DNA of 64,000 bases, from contig NZ_CAKRXI010000002.1 of the NCBI RefSeq assembly GCF_934424005.1, positions 1-64,000 of the forward strand. The letters are read 5' to 3'. The position numbers and the translations under genes are program-made. The notes under the pieces were generated by a model that saw nothing but the letters and a program-made list of their open reading frames with translations, was not told where the DNA came from and ran no database searches. The stretch comes from an uncultured Blautia sp. (lineage in GTDB: Bacteria; Bacillota; Clostridia; Lachnospirales; Lachnospiraceae). Numbering within the stretch: the first letter of the stretch is position 1; every line of letters begins with the position of its first letter. Shown one piece after another: positions 41,802 to 52,808 of this stretch.

Positions 41802-43166
41802 ATGTATAATATAAACCGCATGATAAAAGAATTGAATCCATACAGATCTGCAGCAGAACTGTTCAGATATTTTTCATATGAAAAGGACTGTGTATTTCTG
41901 GATTCATCTCTTGTGAACAGGCTTGGAAGATATTCAATCATAGGAGTGCGGCCATATCTCAAATTAGTAAAAGATGATCATGGATTTTTTATAAATGGGC
42001 AGAAAGTATCGGAACTCTCATTTGAGGAATATCTCAAAAAATATCTGTCTGAGCATAAAGATCAGAACGAAAGCGGGCTTCCAATGCTATCAGGGGCAGT
42101 TGGATATTTTTCGTATGAATACGGGCGGAAATTAATGGAAGTACCATCCCATAAGGAAAATCTGGTAACGATTCCGGATGCAGTACTTGTTTTTTATGAT
42201 ATGTATATCATAGAAGATTGTCATGAGAAGAAAACATATCTGGTGGCCAATGGAATTACAGAAGATGCAGAGAAACTGATCGAATCTGTTGAAGTACGTC
42301 TGACAGAAGTATTAATAGAAAAAGAACAGGTCGCAGACAGACCATTTGATATAGAAGTAACACCCAATTTTAAAAAAGAAGAATACAAACAGGCTGTTGA
42401 TGATATGATTCGATATATCATCGAAGGTGATATCTATATCACAAATATGACGCAGCAGCTTGAGGTAAAGAGCAACAAAAAACCACTGGATGTTTTTTAT
42501 GATTTGAGAGAAAACAATCCGTCACCATTTGGCGGCTATATGGATTACGGTGATTTTCAGATTGTCTGTGCATCACCGGAGCGATTCCTTAAGATGAAGA
42601 AGAAACATGTGAATACACGTCCGATCAAGGGAACGCGAAAAAGAGGTGAGACTCCGGAAGAGGATCTCCTTATGAGAAATGAACTCAAAAATTCAGAGAA
42701 GGATAAGAGTGAACTTCTTATGATCGTTGATCTCGAGCGGAATGATCTGAACCGCGTGTGCAGACCTGGAAGTGTCAAATTGACGGAACTTTTTACGGTG
42801 GAAGAATATGCAACAGTATTTCATCTGGTTTCTGACATCGAGGGAGTACTTCAGGAAAACAAAACGATAATGGATCTGCTTGAAGCAACGTTTCCTGGCG
42901 GTTCTATTACAGGAGCCCCGAAATATCGTGCGATGGAGATCATTGATGAACTGGAAAACAACCGCAGAAATCTGTACACAGGTTCCATCGGTTACCTGAC
43001 ATTAGATGGAGACTGTGATTTTAATATAGTGATCCGTACAGCATTGCACAAAGATGGAATGTATTATCTGGGAGTTGGCGGTGGCATCACTGCTGAATCA
43101 GACCTGGAATTTGAATATGAGGAGACCCTTCAGAAAGCGAAGGCGGTTCTGGAGGCTATGAAATAA
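41802..43166 (+). CDS. pabB: Aminodeoxychorismate synthase component I
   Basis: A 454-residue chorismate-utilising enzyme. ATG 41802 has GAGAGG upstream; ATG 41781 has none. The C-terminal catalytic domain carries PIKGTRKRG near residue 275, whose Lys marks PabB (TrpE has Ala there), then SEKDKSELLMIVDLERNDL, FPGGSITGAPK near 365 and GVGGGIT. It makes 4-amino-4-deoxychorismate. 69 bases after pabA. Confidence 0.92.
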   Translation: MYNINRMIKELNPYRSAAELFRYFSYEKDCVFLDSSLVNRLGRYSIIGVRPYLKLVKDDHGFFINGQKVSELSFEEYLKKYLSEHKDQNESGLPMLSGAVGYFSYEYGRKLMEVPSHKENLVTIPDAVLVFYDMYIIEDCHEKKTYLVANGITEDAEKLIESVEVRLTEVLIEKEQVADRPFDIEVTPNFKKEEYKQAVDDMIRYIIEGDIYITNMTQQLEVKSNKKPLDVFYDLRENNPSPFGGYMDYGDFQIVCASPERFLKMKKKHVNTRPIKGTRKRGETPEEDLLMRNELKNSEKDKSELLMIVDLERNDLNRVCRPGSVKLTELFTVEEYATVFHLVSDIEGVLQENKTIMDLLEATFPGGSITGAPKYRAMEIIDELENNRRNLYTGSIGYLTLDGDCDFNIVIRTALHKDGMYYLGVGGGITAESDLEFEYEETLQKAKAVLEAMK

Positions 43167-43187
43167 AGTCTGGAGTGATAAAAAGAT

Positions 43188-43934
43188 ATGGATATTAGAC
43201 TGGATGAGGGATTTTTGTTTGGAATGGGAGTATTCGAAACGGTTGCAGTGGAACAAGGCAGACCGTTACTTCTGGAACAACATCTGAACAGAATGCAGGG
43301 ATCCGCTGATTTTTTGAAATTGGGTTCCTGTGCAGAACGTGGACTTACAAAAGAAAAAATCGCAGAATATCTGAGTACACAGGAAATGTCGGCGAAAATG
43401 CATGGAGCACTTAAGATTGTGATGTCAGCTGAAAATACCTTCTTTCAGATGAGAGAAAATCCATATATGGATGAAATCTATTCCAGAGGATTTATGACGG
43501 ACCTAAGCAAAGTCAGACGAAACGAGACTTCTCCACTGGTTTATCATAAGACATTTAATTATGGTGACTGTATTCTGGAAAAAAGAGCAGCCGCAGCAGC
43601 CGGTATCAATGAAAAGATATTTATCAACACCAAAGGACAGATCAGTGAAGGAACTGTCTGCAATGTCTTTTTTGTACGTAAAAATATGATCTATACACCG
43701 CAGCTTTCCTGCGGCCTGCTGCCGGGTATCCTGCGTGAATATATTATGGAAAGATTTCAGGTGACAGAAACGATCATTTATCCGGATGAGCTGATGTATT
43801 ATGAGGAGTGTTTTGTTACAAACTCACTCATGGGTGTGATGCCGGTAAGACAGCTTGGAAATATCTGTTTTCCGCATCGTGCAAAAGCAGACGAAGTAAG
43901 AGAAGTATACGAAAAAGAAAAAATGTCCCTGTGA
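43188..43934 (+). CDS. pabC: Aminodeoxychorismate lyase (class IV PLP aminotransferase fold)
   Basis: A 248-residue PLP enzyme of class IV that releases pyruvate to give p-aminobenzoate. FLFGMGVFETVAVEQGRP (residues 9-26) opens the fold; the PLP lysine is in YHKTFNYGD near 122; ISEGTVCNVFFV near 150 and CGLLPGILR near 175 are family motifs. The position after pabB decides between this and a branched-chain or D-amino acid aminotransferase. GGAGTG precedes the ATG. Confidence 0.88.
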   Translation: MDIRLDEGFLFGMGVFETVAVEQGRPLLLEQHLNRMQGSADFLKLGSCAERGLTKEKIAEYLSTQEMSAKMHGALKIVMSAENTFFQMRENPYMDEIYSRGFMTDLSKVRRNETSPLVYHKTFNYGDCILEKRAAAAAGINEKIFINTKGQISEGTVCNVFFVRKNMIYTPQLSCGLLPGILREYIMERFQVTETIIYPDELMYYEECFVTNSLMGVMPVRQLGNICFPHRAKADEVREVYEKEKMSL

Positions 43935-43949
43935 GGGGCATTTTTTTTG
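43919..43949 (+). terminator. Terminator of the pab operon
   Basis: ATGTCCCT-GTG-AGGGGCAT at 43923-43942 followed by T8; it overlaps the pabC stop. Confidence 0.85.
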
Positions 43950-43983
43950 CCTGAATTGTGTCCAAAAAGTTACAAAAAAACGA

Positions 43984-44013
43984 TTGACTTTCAAAGGCGA
44001 AATTTTGTATAAT
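43984..44013 (+). promoter_or_regulatory. Promoter of ABC exporter pair 2
   Basis: TTGACT (43984-43989), an 18-base spacer and TATAAT (44008-44013), about 50 bases upstream of the start codon. Confidence 0.65.
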
Positions 44014-44063
44014 GGAAAAATTCGGAAATAGAAAAAAGACAGATAAGGAGGCAGATAGAAAAG

Positions 44064-45797
44064 ATGAATAAGACACTTTTTAAATCCATCCGGGAATATA
44101 AGAAACAGTCATTGCTGGCACCGTTTCTCGTAATTCTGGAGGTCCTGATGGAGGTTCTCATTCCTCTGGAAATGGCAAAGATCATAGATGTTGGAATAGC
44201 CAATGGTGATCTTGGTTATATTGTACAGCGCGGAATAATTCTTGTTGCAATGGCGATGCTGGCATTGTTTTTTGGTGTGCAGGCCGGTAATATGGCAGCC
44301 GTAGCGGCTGCTGGTTATGCGAAAAATCTTCGCCATGATATTTTCTATAAGGTGCAGGATTTTTCTTTCAAAAACATTGACCATTTCTCTACATCAGGTC
44401 TGGTTACACGAATGACGACGGATATTACGAACGTGCAGATGGCATATATGATGAGTATCCGCCTTCTGGCAAGAGCACCGATCATGATTCTTCTTTCCTG
44501 GATCATGACATTGCTGATCAATGTAAAGATTGCACTTCTGTTCCTGATCGTAATCCCGCTTCTTGGTGGAACACTGATGTTTATTGCGAAGAAGGCGCAT
44601 CCACATTTTATCAGAGTATTTGATGAGTATGATGAACTGAACAATTCTGTACAGGAAAATGTTAATGCATCACGTGTGGTAAAGGCATTTGTAAGAGAAG
44701 ATTACGAGATAAACAAATTTCACGGTGTGTCCAATTATGTATACACCCTGTTTACAAAAGCAGAAAAAATCGTTGCATGGAACTCTCCGGTCCTGCAGTT
44801 CATGATGTATGCAGTTGTGCTTCTGATTGCGTTGATTGGTGGACGAAGCATAGTATTTGGAACCATGGAGACTGGAGAACTGACAAGTGTGATCGTATAT
44901 GCAATTCAGATTCTGATGTCTCTGAATATGGTGACTTTTGTATTTGTCATGATCATGATCGCAGGGGCTTCCACAGACCGTATCACGGAGGTGCTTAATG
45001 AGGTACCGGAGATGCAGGACAAAGCGGATGCGGTGAAAGAAGTCAGAAATGGCGAGATTACCTTTGAACATGTAGATTTCAGCTATGCGGGTGAAGGCGG
45101 AAACCTTTCCCTGAAAGATATCAACCTTCATATTAAATCGGGACAGACAGTTGGCATCATTGGCGGTACCGGAAGTGCCAAATCTACACTGGTACAGATG
45201 ATCCCGAGACTTTATGATGTCACTGGTGGTGCAGTAAAAGTAGCCGGAGTTGATGTACGTGACTATAATCTGGAAGTTCTGCGTGACCAGGTATCTATGG
45301 TTCTGCAGAAAAATGTATTATTTTCCGGCACGATCTACGATAATATCCGCTGGGGCAATGAACATGCCAGTGATGAGGAAGTTAAAAGAGTCTGCCGTCT
45401 GGCGCAGGCAGATGGATTTGTAAATGAGTTCCCGAATGGTTATGAGACCATGATCGTACAGGGCGGTAATAACGTTTCCGGTGGACAGAAACAGCGTCTA
45501 TGTATTGCACGTGCACTGCTTAAGAAACCTAAAATCCTGATTCTGGATGATTCCACCAGTGCAGTAGATACCAAAACAGATGCATTGATCCGTAAAGCAT
45601 TCCGGGAAGAGATCCCGGACACGACCAAGATCATCATTGCACAGAGAGTTTCTTCGATAGAAGATGCCGATCAGATCATTGTGCTGGATGATGGTAAGAT
45701 CGCAGGTGTGGGAACATCGGAAGAACTGCTGCAGACAAATGAGATCTACAGGGAAGTATATGAATCTCAGGTGAAAGGAGGAGAAGAGGATGAATAA
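44064..45797 (+). CDS. Heterodimeric ABC exporter, first subunit (pair 2)
   Basis: A 577-residue half-transporter clearly paralogous to 35293-37074 (YKKQSLLAPFLVILEVLMEV near residue 12, KIIDVGI). Six membrane segments precede the ATPase with Walker A GGTGSAKST (Ala replaces the usual Gly), signature VSGGQKQ, Walker B LILDDSTS (Asp instead of catalytic Glu) and Gln in the H-loop (IAQRVSS). It is the degenerate half. ATG follows AAGGAGGCAG; its end overlaps the next gene by 8 bases. Confidence 0.88.
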   Translation: MNKTLFKSIREYKKQSLLAPFLVILEVLMEVLIPLEMAKIIDVGIANGDLGYIVQRGIILVAMAMLALFFGVQAGNMAAVAAAGYAKNLRHDIFYKVQDFSFKNIDHFSTSGLVTRMTTDITNVQMAYMMSIRLLARAPIMILLSWIMTLLINVKIALLFLIVIPLLGGTLMFIAKKAHPHFIRVFDEYDELNNSVQENVNASRVVKAFVREDYEINKFHGVSNYVYTLFTKAEKIVAWNSPVLQFMMYAVVLLIALIGGRSIVFGTMETGELTSVIVYAIQILMSLNMVTFVFVMIMIAGASTDRITEVLNEVPEMQDKADAVKEVRNGEITFEHVDFSYAGEGGNLSLKDINLHIKSGQTVGIIGGTGSAKSTLVQMIPRLYDVTGGAVKVAGVDVRDYNLEVLRDQVSMVLQKNVLFSGTIYDNIRWGNEHASDEEVKRVCRLAQADGFVNEFPNGYETMIVQGGNNVSGGQKQRLCIARALLKKPKILILDDSTSAVDTKTDALIRKAFREEIPDTTKIIIAQRVSSIEDADQIIVLDDGKIAGVGTSEELLQTNEIYREVYESQVKGGEEDE

Positions 45798-47679
45798 GAA
45801 TAAAAAACCGAAAATGACAAAAAATGATTTAAAGACGGCAAAACGTCTGATGAAATATGTGACAGAGAAATATAAATTCCAGTTTATTCTTGTTTTCTTC
45901 TGTATCCTGATCAGTGCTGTGGCGACAACTGCAGTCTCTCTTTCTCTGAGATACCTTCTGGATGATTTTATCCTGCCACTTGTTGGACAGAAAACCCCGG
46001 ATTTTGCAGGACTTTATAAGGCCCTGACTGTTTTGGGCGTAATCTTTCTGGCAGGTGTCATTGCAACATTTATTTACACAAGAATGATGGTTTATATTGG
46101 ACAGGGTGTACTCAAAAGAGTACGTGATGATATGTTTGAACATATGCAGACACTGCCGATTCGTTACTTCGACCAGAATACAAATGGTTCGATCATGAGT
46201 CTTTATACCAATGATACAGATACATTGAGACAGATGATCAGCCAGGCGATTCCACAGGCGCTGATGGCATTGTTTACAATTGTTGTCACTTTTATTTCCA
46301 TGCTGGTGCTGAGTCCGCTTCTAACGATACTTGCAGTACTGATCATTTTTGTGATGCTTGCTGTTACCGGCAAGATCGGAGCAAAGAGTGGAAAATATTT
46401 TGTGCATCAGCAGATGTCTCTGGCAGATGTGACCGGATTCGTGGAAGAACGAATGAACGGACAGAGGGTAGTAAAGGTATTTAATCATGAGGCAAAATCA
46501 AAAGAAGAGTTTGATCAGCTCAATGAAGCTCTTTTTGAGAGCGCTTCACAGGCAAATAAATACGGCAATATGATGGGACCGGTCATCGGAAATATCGGAA
46601 ACCTGCAGTTTGTGCTGACGGCGGTTCTCGGAGGAATCCTTTCTGTAGCAGGCATCGGAGGAATCACACTTGGCGTTATGGCTTCCTATCTGCAGTTCAC
46701 CAAGAGCTTCACACAGCCGTTCATGCAGGTGGCACAGCAGTTTAATTCCATCGTCATGGCACTTGCCGGTGCAGAGCGTATCTTTAACCTGATCGATGAG
46801 AAACCAGAAGAAGATGAAGGATATGTTACTCTGGTTAATGCACGGAAAGATGAGAACGGTAATATTATAGAATGTAAAGAAAGAACCGGCATGTGGGCAT
46901 GGAAACATCCGCATTCCGCAGACGGTTCTGTATCTTACACGGAACTTAAAGGTGATGTGAGATTCGAGGATGTGACCTTCGGTTATAATGAGGACAAAAC
47001 GATTCTCCACGACATCAGCCTCTATGCGAAACCAGGTCAGAAACTTGCGTTCGTAGGTTCTACCGGAGCAGGTAAAACAACGATCACCAACCTGATCAAC
47101 CGTTTCTACGATATCCAGGAAGGCAAGATCCGTTATGATGGAATCAATATTACCAAGATCAAAAAGGATGATCTGAGACATTCTCTTGGAATCGTTCTTC
47201 AGGACACACATTTGTTTACCGGTACGATTCGTGATAATATCCGTTATGGCAAGCTGGATGCAACGGATGAAGAAATCTATGCAGCAGCAAAACTGGCACA
47301 TGCAGATCAGTTTATACAGATGCTCCCGAAAGGATACGATACGATGCTGAGCGGGGATGGTGAAGAACTCTCTCAGGGGCAGAGACAGCTTCTGTCCATT
47401 GCGCGGGCAGCAGTTGCAGACCCACCGGTACTGATTCTGGATGAAGCAACTTCCAGTATCGATACCCGTACAGAAAGTATCGTACAGAAAGGTATGGACA
47501 ACCTGATGAAGGGCCGTACCGTGTTTGTGATCGCGCACAGACTTTCCACAATTCGAAACAGTGATGCGATCATCGTTCTGGAACATGGTAAGATCATCGA
47601 GAGAGGTGACCACAAAGACCTCATTAAACAGAAAGGAACTTATTATCAGTTGTATACTGGTAAACTGGAACTTTCATAA
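45790..47679 (+). CDS. Heterodimeric ABC exporter, second subunit (pair 2)
   Basis: A 629-residue half-transporter with a canonical ATPase: Walker A GSTGAGKT near residue 424, Walker B with Glu (LILDEATSS near 547) and H-loop IAHRLST, but LSQGQ as the signature. Between membrane and ATPase domains lies an extra 40-residue insertion (KERTGMWAWKHPHSADG) found in this exporter group. Together with its partner it forms one active and one degenerate site. Substrate unknown. Confidence 0.88.
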   Translation: MNKNKKPKMTKNDLKTAKRLMKYVTEKYKFQFILVFFCILISAVATTAVSLSLRYLLDDFILPLVGQKTPDFAGLYKALTVLGVIFLAGVIATFIYTRMMVYIGQGVLKRVRDDMFEHMQTLPIRYFDQNTNGSIMSLYTNDTDTLRQMISQAIPQALMALFTIVVTFISMLVLSPLLTILAVLIIFVMLAVTGKIGAKSGKYFVHQQMSLADVTGFVEERMNGQRVVKVFNHEAKSKEEFDQLNEALFESASQANKYGNMMGPVIGNIGNLQFVLTAVLGGILSVAGIGGITLGVMASYLQFTKSFTQPFMQVAQQFNSIVMALAGAERIFNLIDEKPEEDEGYVTLVNARKDENGNIIECKERTGMWAWKHPHSADGSVSYTELKGDVRFEDVTFGYNEDKTILHDISLYAKPGQKLAFVGSTGAGKTTITNLINRFYDIQEGKIRYDGINITKIKKDDLRHSLGIVLQDTHLFTGTIRDNIRYGKLDATDEEIYAAAKLAHADQFIQMLPKGYDTMLSGDGEELSQGQRQLLSIARAAVADPPVLILDEATSSIDTRTESIVQKGMDNLMKGRTVFVIAHRLSTIRNSDAIIVLEHGKIIERGDHKDLIKQKGTYYQLYTGKLELS

Positions 47680-47689
47680 AAAATATTAC

Positions 47690-47735
47690 AGAGACAGAAT
47701 TTCCTGATGATCTGGAGTTCTGTCTCTTTGCATAT
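47690..47735 (+). terminator. Intrinsic terminator of exporter pair 2
   Basis: AGAGACAGAATT pairs with AGTTCTGTCTCT (one mismatch), followed by TTTGC; it begins about 13 bases after the stop. Confidence 0.7.
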
Positions 47736-47839
47736 TCGGTAATCTGTGAGAATAAAAAATGGTGCAATATGTGCAACAATAAACTGTATTTTTATTCCAG
47801 ACGTGGTATACTGTCAACAAAAAGAAATGGGGGTTCAAT

Positions 47840-49312
47840 ATGTTAAAATCATGGACACCGGGCGAAGAACCGGACAAAGATGAGATGAAAGTGCAGCTTG
47901 AGAAAACCAGAAACAGACTTTATGATCTTCAGATGAAGATCAAGGAGCATAAACTCCCGGTACTGGTTCTTTTTGAGGGATGGAGTGCAGCAGGCAAAGG
48001 CAGCATGATCGGCAAGGTGATCAGGAATATTGATCCTCGTTTTTTCAAGGTTGCCACGATGTCAGCTCCAACAGAGGAAGAGGTACGCAGACCGTTTCTG
48101 TATCGTTATGTGAAACAGATCCCGGAAGAAGGCAAATTTACATTCCTGGATTCCGGATGGATGGAACAGACAGTGAAGGAAGTATTGAACGGAGAACTAG
48201 AAGGAGATGCTTATGAGCGGCGTATCGAGAGCATCAAGCGTTTTGAAAGGCAGCTTACGGATAATGGATATCTGGTCCTGAAATTCTTTATGGAGATTGA
48301 TAAGGACGAACAGGAAAAACGTATGAAAAAACTGCTTTCCAAGGATGATACCAAATGGCGTGTGACAGGATTCGATAAATGGCAGAACAAGCATTATAAG
48401 AAGTGCGAGAATGTATTTGACCGTTATATGAAAGATACCAATATGTCCAGTTCACCGTGGTATATCATTGATGCAAAGGATAAGAAGTGGGCAGAGCTGC
48501 AGGTGATGGATACACTGGTGAGCAGTATCGAAGTGGCACTACAGAATCAGAGTCATTCGGTACCGATCCTTCAGAACGTCTTTCCGCTGGTCAAGATGCC
48601 TAAGCTGAAAGACGTAGAACTGGAAGGCAAGACGATTGACGAAGAAGAGTACCAGAAGGAACTGAAGAAGCTGCAGGCCAAACTAGGAGAACTGCATAAT
48701 CGCCTGTACCGTAAGCGTGTTCCGGTGATCATTACCTATGAGGGATGGGATGCGGCCGGCAAAGGCGGCAATATCAAACGAATTGCAGGTGCATTGGATC
48801 CGAGAGGATATGAAGTACAACCAATCGCCAGTCCGGAACCACATGAGAAAGCGCGTCAGTATCTCTGGAGATTCTGGACAAGACTTCCGAAGGATGGACA
48901 CATTGCAATCTTTGACCGTACGTGGTATGGCCGTGTCATGGTAGAACGTCTGGAAGGATTCTGTAGTGAAAATGACTGGAAACGTGCTTACAATGAAATG
49001 AATGAATTTGAAAAGGAACTCCATGACTGGGGTGCTGTGATCATTAAATTCTGGGTACAGATTGATAAAGATACACAGCTGGAGCGTTTTAATGACCGCC
49101 AGAATAATCCGGAGAAACGCTGGAAGATTACAGACGAAGACTGGCGAAACCGTGAAAAATGGGATCAGTATGAAGAAGCAGTCGATGAGATGCTGAAGAA
49201 GACGAGTACAACGTTTGCACCGTGGCATATTCTGGAGTCCGTTGACAAGAAATATGCACGTATCAAAGCACTGAAGATTGTAATTGAAGAAATTGAGAAA
49301 GCACTGAAATAA
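47840..49312 (+). CDS. pap: Polyphosphate:AMP phosphotransferase (tandem PPK2)
   Basis: A 490-residue protein with two PPK2 domains. Domain 1 has Walker A EGWSAAGKG (46-54) but a diverged lid/Walker B (FLDSGWMEQ). Domain 2 has EGWDAAGKG near residue 300 and the full Walker B FDRTWYGRV near 358. This tandem arrangement is that of class II PPK2, which makes ADP from AMP and polyphosphate; the second domain is likely the active one. ppk1 lies 9.7 kb downstream in the window. ATG 47840 follows ATGGGGG. Confidence 0.88.
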   Translation: MLKSWTPGEEPDKDEMKVQLEKTRNRLYDLQMKIKEHKLPVLVLFEGWSAAGKGSMIGKVIRNIDPRFFKVATMSAPTEEEVRRPFLYRYVKQIPEEGKFTFLDSGWMEQTVKEVLNGELEGDAYERRIESIKRFERQLTDNGYLVLKFFMEIDKDEQEKRMKKLLSKDDTKWRVTGFDKWQNKHYKKCENVFDRYMKDTNMSSSPWYIIDAKDKKWAELQVMDTLVSSIEVALQNQSHSVPILQNVFPLVKMPKLKDVELEGKTIDEEEYQKELKKLQAKLGELHNRLYRKRVPVIITYEGWDAAGKGGNIKRIAGALDPRGYEVQPIASPEPHEKARQYLWRFWTRLPKDGHIAIFDRTWYGRVMVERLEGFCSENDWKRAYNEMNEFEKELHDWGAVIIKFWVQIDKDTQLERFNDRQNNPEKRWKITDEDWRNREKWDQYEEAVDEMLKKTSTTFAPWHILESVDKKYARIKALKIVIEEIEKALK

Positions 49313-49317
49313 AGAAG

Positions 49318-49358
49318 AACCTCTCTGTCGGCAATTGGTCCGGCAGGGAGGCTTTTTG
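49318..49358. terminator. Intrinsic terminator
   Basis: CCTCTCTGTCGG pairs with CCGGCAGGGAGG across a short loop and is followed by CTTTTTG. Confidence 0.8.
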
Positions 49359-49372
49359 CATATAAAGCAATT

Positions 49373-50155
49373 TCAGGATCTCAGATAATTTTTCATGGTC
49401 TTCAGAGCATTTTTTTCAAGGCGGCTGACCTGCGCCTGAGAGATGCCGATTTCATCAGCAACTTCCATCTGTGTCCGGCCCTCATAGAAGCGCATTTCAA
49501 TGATGTGCTTTTCTCTCTGGTTAAGCCGGTTCATGGCTTCCCGGAGAGATAGATTTTCCAGCCAGTGGTCTTCTTTGTTTTTCTGATCGCTGATCTGATC
49601 CATGACATACAGCGTATCGCCGCCCTCGGAGTATACCGGCTCAAACAAGCTGACAGGACTCTGGATCGCATCCAGGGCATATACGATCATTTCTTTTTCA
49701 ATGCCGATCTCATCAGCAATTTCATCGATCGTTGGTTCCTTCAGATTCTTTTTGATCATATTTTCTTTGGTATAAATGGCTTTATAGGCAATGTCGCGCA
49801 GAGAACGGCTTACCCGGATACTGTTATAATCCCGTAGATAGCGGCGAATCTCACCGATGATCATCGGAACTGCATATGTTGAGAATTTGACATTCAGTGT
49901 ATCGTCAAAATTATCGACGGCTTTCATAAGACCAATGCACCCGATCTGAAAAAGATCATCGGCATTTTCATTGCTGTTCTGAAATCGTTTGATAACACTT
50001 AACACAAGTCGGAGATTTCCTTTGATATATTGTTCGCGGGCTTCGGGGTCTCCCTTTTTGATCTTTTGAAATAATGCTACTTTTTCGTCCGACTTCAGGA
50101 TCGGAAGACTGGATGTATTTACTCCGCAGATTTCTACTTTATTAAGTGCCATCAA
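49373..50155 (-). CDS. sigG: Sporulation sigma factor SigG
   Basis: A 260-residue forespore late sigma factor. The N-terminus NKVEICGVNTSSLPIL (residues 5-20) is diagnostic of SigG. Region 2 (DLFQIGCIGLMKAVDNFD near 67; FSTYAVPMIIGEIRRYLRD near 92) binds the -10; region 4 (EKHIIEMRFYEGRTQMEVADEIG near 216) the -35. It marks the organism as a spore former. ATG follows GAGGAGG. ylmC lies upstream on the same strand, as often seen in Firmicutes. Confidence 0.95.
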   Translation of the reverse strand: MMALNKVEICGVNTSSLPILKSDEKVALFQKIKKGDPEAREQYIKGNLRLVLSVIKRFQNSNENADDLFQIGCIGLMKAVDNFDDTLNVKFSTYAVPMIIGEIRRYLRDYNSIRVSRSLRDIAYKAIYTKENMIKKNLKEPTIDEIADEIGIEKEMIVYALDAIQSPVSLFEPVYSEGGDTLYVMDQISDQKNKEDHWLENLSLREAMNRLNQREKHIIEMRFYEGRTQMEVADEIGISQAQVSRLEKNALKTMKNYLRS

Positions 50156-50260
50156 AATATCCTCCTCATCTCTTATTTCTGGTACTAGAAATGATTCTCA
50201 GGGAGGACAGGAAATATTCTTTTTTGAGAAAAATATAAAAATTAATAGTCCTTGACAGTG

Positions 50261-50524
50261 TCAGAGAAGGTGGTCTTTGTGAAAACATTTTTCTTCTTTG
50301 ACTTCGACGAGGATGATATCATCACCGATCTGGCAGATGCAGCACCAGGGAATGATGTATTCGCTTTCTCTTCCGGGAAAAAAACAGAATTTACCTGGAC
50401 CCGGAACGATGAGAGCAGTGATGGCTCCTGTTTTGCAGTCGAACTCCAGATCGACCGGACAGCCAAGACTGCGACAGGTACAGGTATTGATGACTTCTTT
50501 CTGTCTAAGCTCACATAATCGCAT
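50261..50524 (-). CDS. ylmC: YlmC/YmxH family PRC-barrel sporulation-associated protein
   Basis: An 87-residue protein with a PRC-barrel fold: MRLCELRQKEVINTCTCRSLG opens it and LIVPGPGKFCFF and IPWCCICQIGDDIILV follow. YlmC/YmxH is conserved next to sigma factors in spore formers; its job is unknown. It lies 105 bases upstream of sigG. The start lacks a strong ribosome binding site. It is divergent from nrdR. Confidence 0.82.
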   Translation of the reverse strand: MRLCELRQKEVINTCTCRSLGCPVDLEFDCKTGAITALIVPGPGKFCFFPGRESEYIIPWCCICQIGDDIILVEVKEEKCFHKDHLL

Positions 50525-50648
50525 GAATTTACCGCTTTTTATAAAAGATATGCAAAATTTATCTGAAATATACAGGTGCTTTTCTTGACATTGTTCGAAA
50601 AAATAAAGTATAATTGTTTCATTAAAAGGGGAAAGAGGGGAAAATACT

Positions 50649-51101
50649 GTGAGATGCCCGTTTTGTAATCAGGATAACAGCAAGGTTGTAGACTCCCGAC
50701 CGGTAGAAGATACAAATTCAATCCGGAGACGGCGGATGTGTGAATCCTGTGGAAAAAGATTTACGACGTACGAAAAAGTTGAAACTATTCCATTGAGTGT
50801 CATTAAGAAGGACCAGACACGTGAACAGTATGACCGTTCCAAGATTCAGGGCGGAATTCTTCGTGCCTGCTATAAGAGACCGATTCCAGTGGATAAGATC
50901 GAGTCGCTGATGGATTCTATAGAGGGAGATATTTTTGACACAGCAGACAAAGAAATTTCCAGTACCCGAATTGGTGAGATCGTCATGGAACATCTGAAGG
51001 ACCTGGATGCAGTTGCTTATGTTCGCTTTGCTTCTGTTTACAGAGAATTCAAGGATGTCAGTACATTTATGGATGAACTGAAGAAATTTATGGAACCATA
51101 A
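50649..51101 (+). CDS. nrdR: Transcriptional repressor NrdR
   Basis: A 150-residue ATP/dATP-sensing repressor of ribonucleotide reductase genes. The zinc ribbon uses C3, C6, C31 and C34; the ATP-cone runs about 46-136 (VIKKDQTREQYDRSKIQGGI). The start is GTG 50649 behind AAAGAGGGG, which gives the conserved MRCPFC. No nrd structural genes are in the window. Confidence 0.95.
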   Translation: MRCPFCNQDNSKVVDSRPVEDTNSIRRRRMCESCGKRFTTYEKVETIPLSVIKKDQTREQYDRSKIQGGILRACYKRPIPVDKIESLMDSIEGDIFDTADKEISSTRIGEIVMEHLKDLDAVAYVRFASVYREFKDVSTFMDELKKFMEP

Positions 51102-51117
51102 AGAAAACATGAAAATA

Positions 51118-51160
51118 TAAAAAGGCGCTTCGGATCAGAAATCCGGAACGCCTTTTGTAT
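51118..51160. terminator. Bidirectional intrinsic terminator
   Basis: AAAAAGGCG-TTCGGAT pairs with ATCCGGAACGCCTTTT, with A and T runs for the convergent nrdR and gdhA genes. Confidence 0.85.
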
Positions 51161-51183
51161 TATACTTACAAATGAACAGGAGA

Positions 51184-52581
<1,398 letters not shown>

Positions 52582-52808
52582 CTATTATACACAAAAGTGG
52601 TAAAGTTGAAAAGGGTATCATAAAAATTTTTTCAAAAAATTTATTAAGACATACTAAAAAATTATCTATATGATTTTATGATACGAGATGTGGAGAATTT
52701 TACCTTGCGAAATTGGGCGGAATGTGAGATTATATTACAATACGAGTTACTGAATATAGGATTCCAGTGACTGATATGAATAAAAAATTCACGGAGAGGA
52801 GTGAAAAA

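Noticed and set aside
46546..47613. A 355-codon minus-strand frame opposite an ABC exporter
   Set aside because: Shadow frame with unlikely composition.
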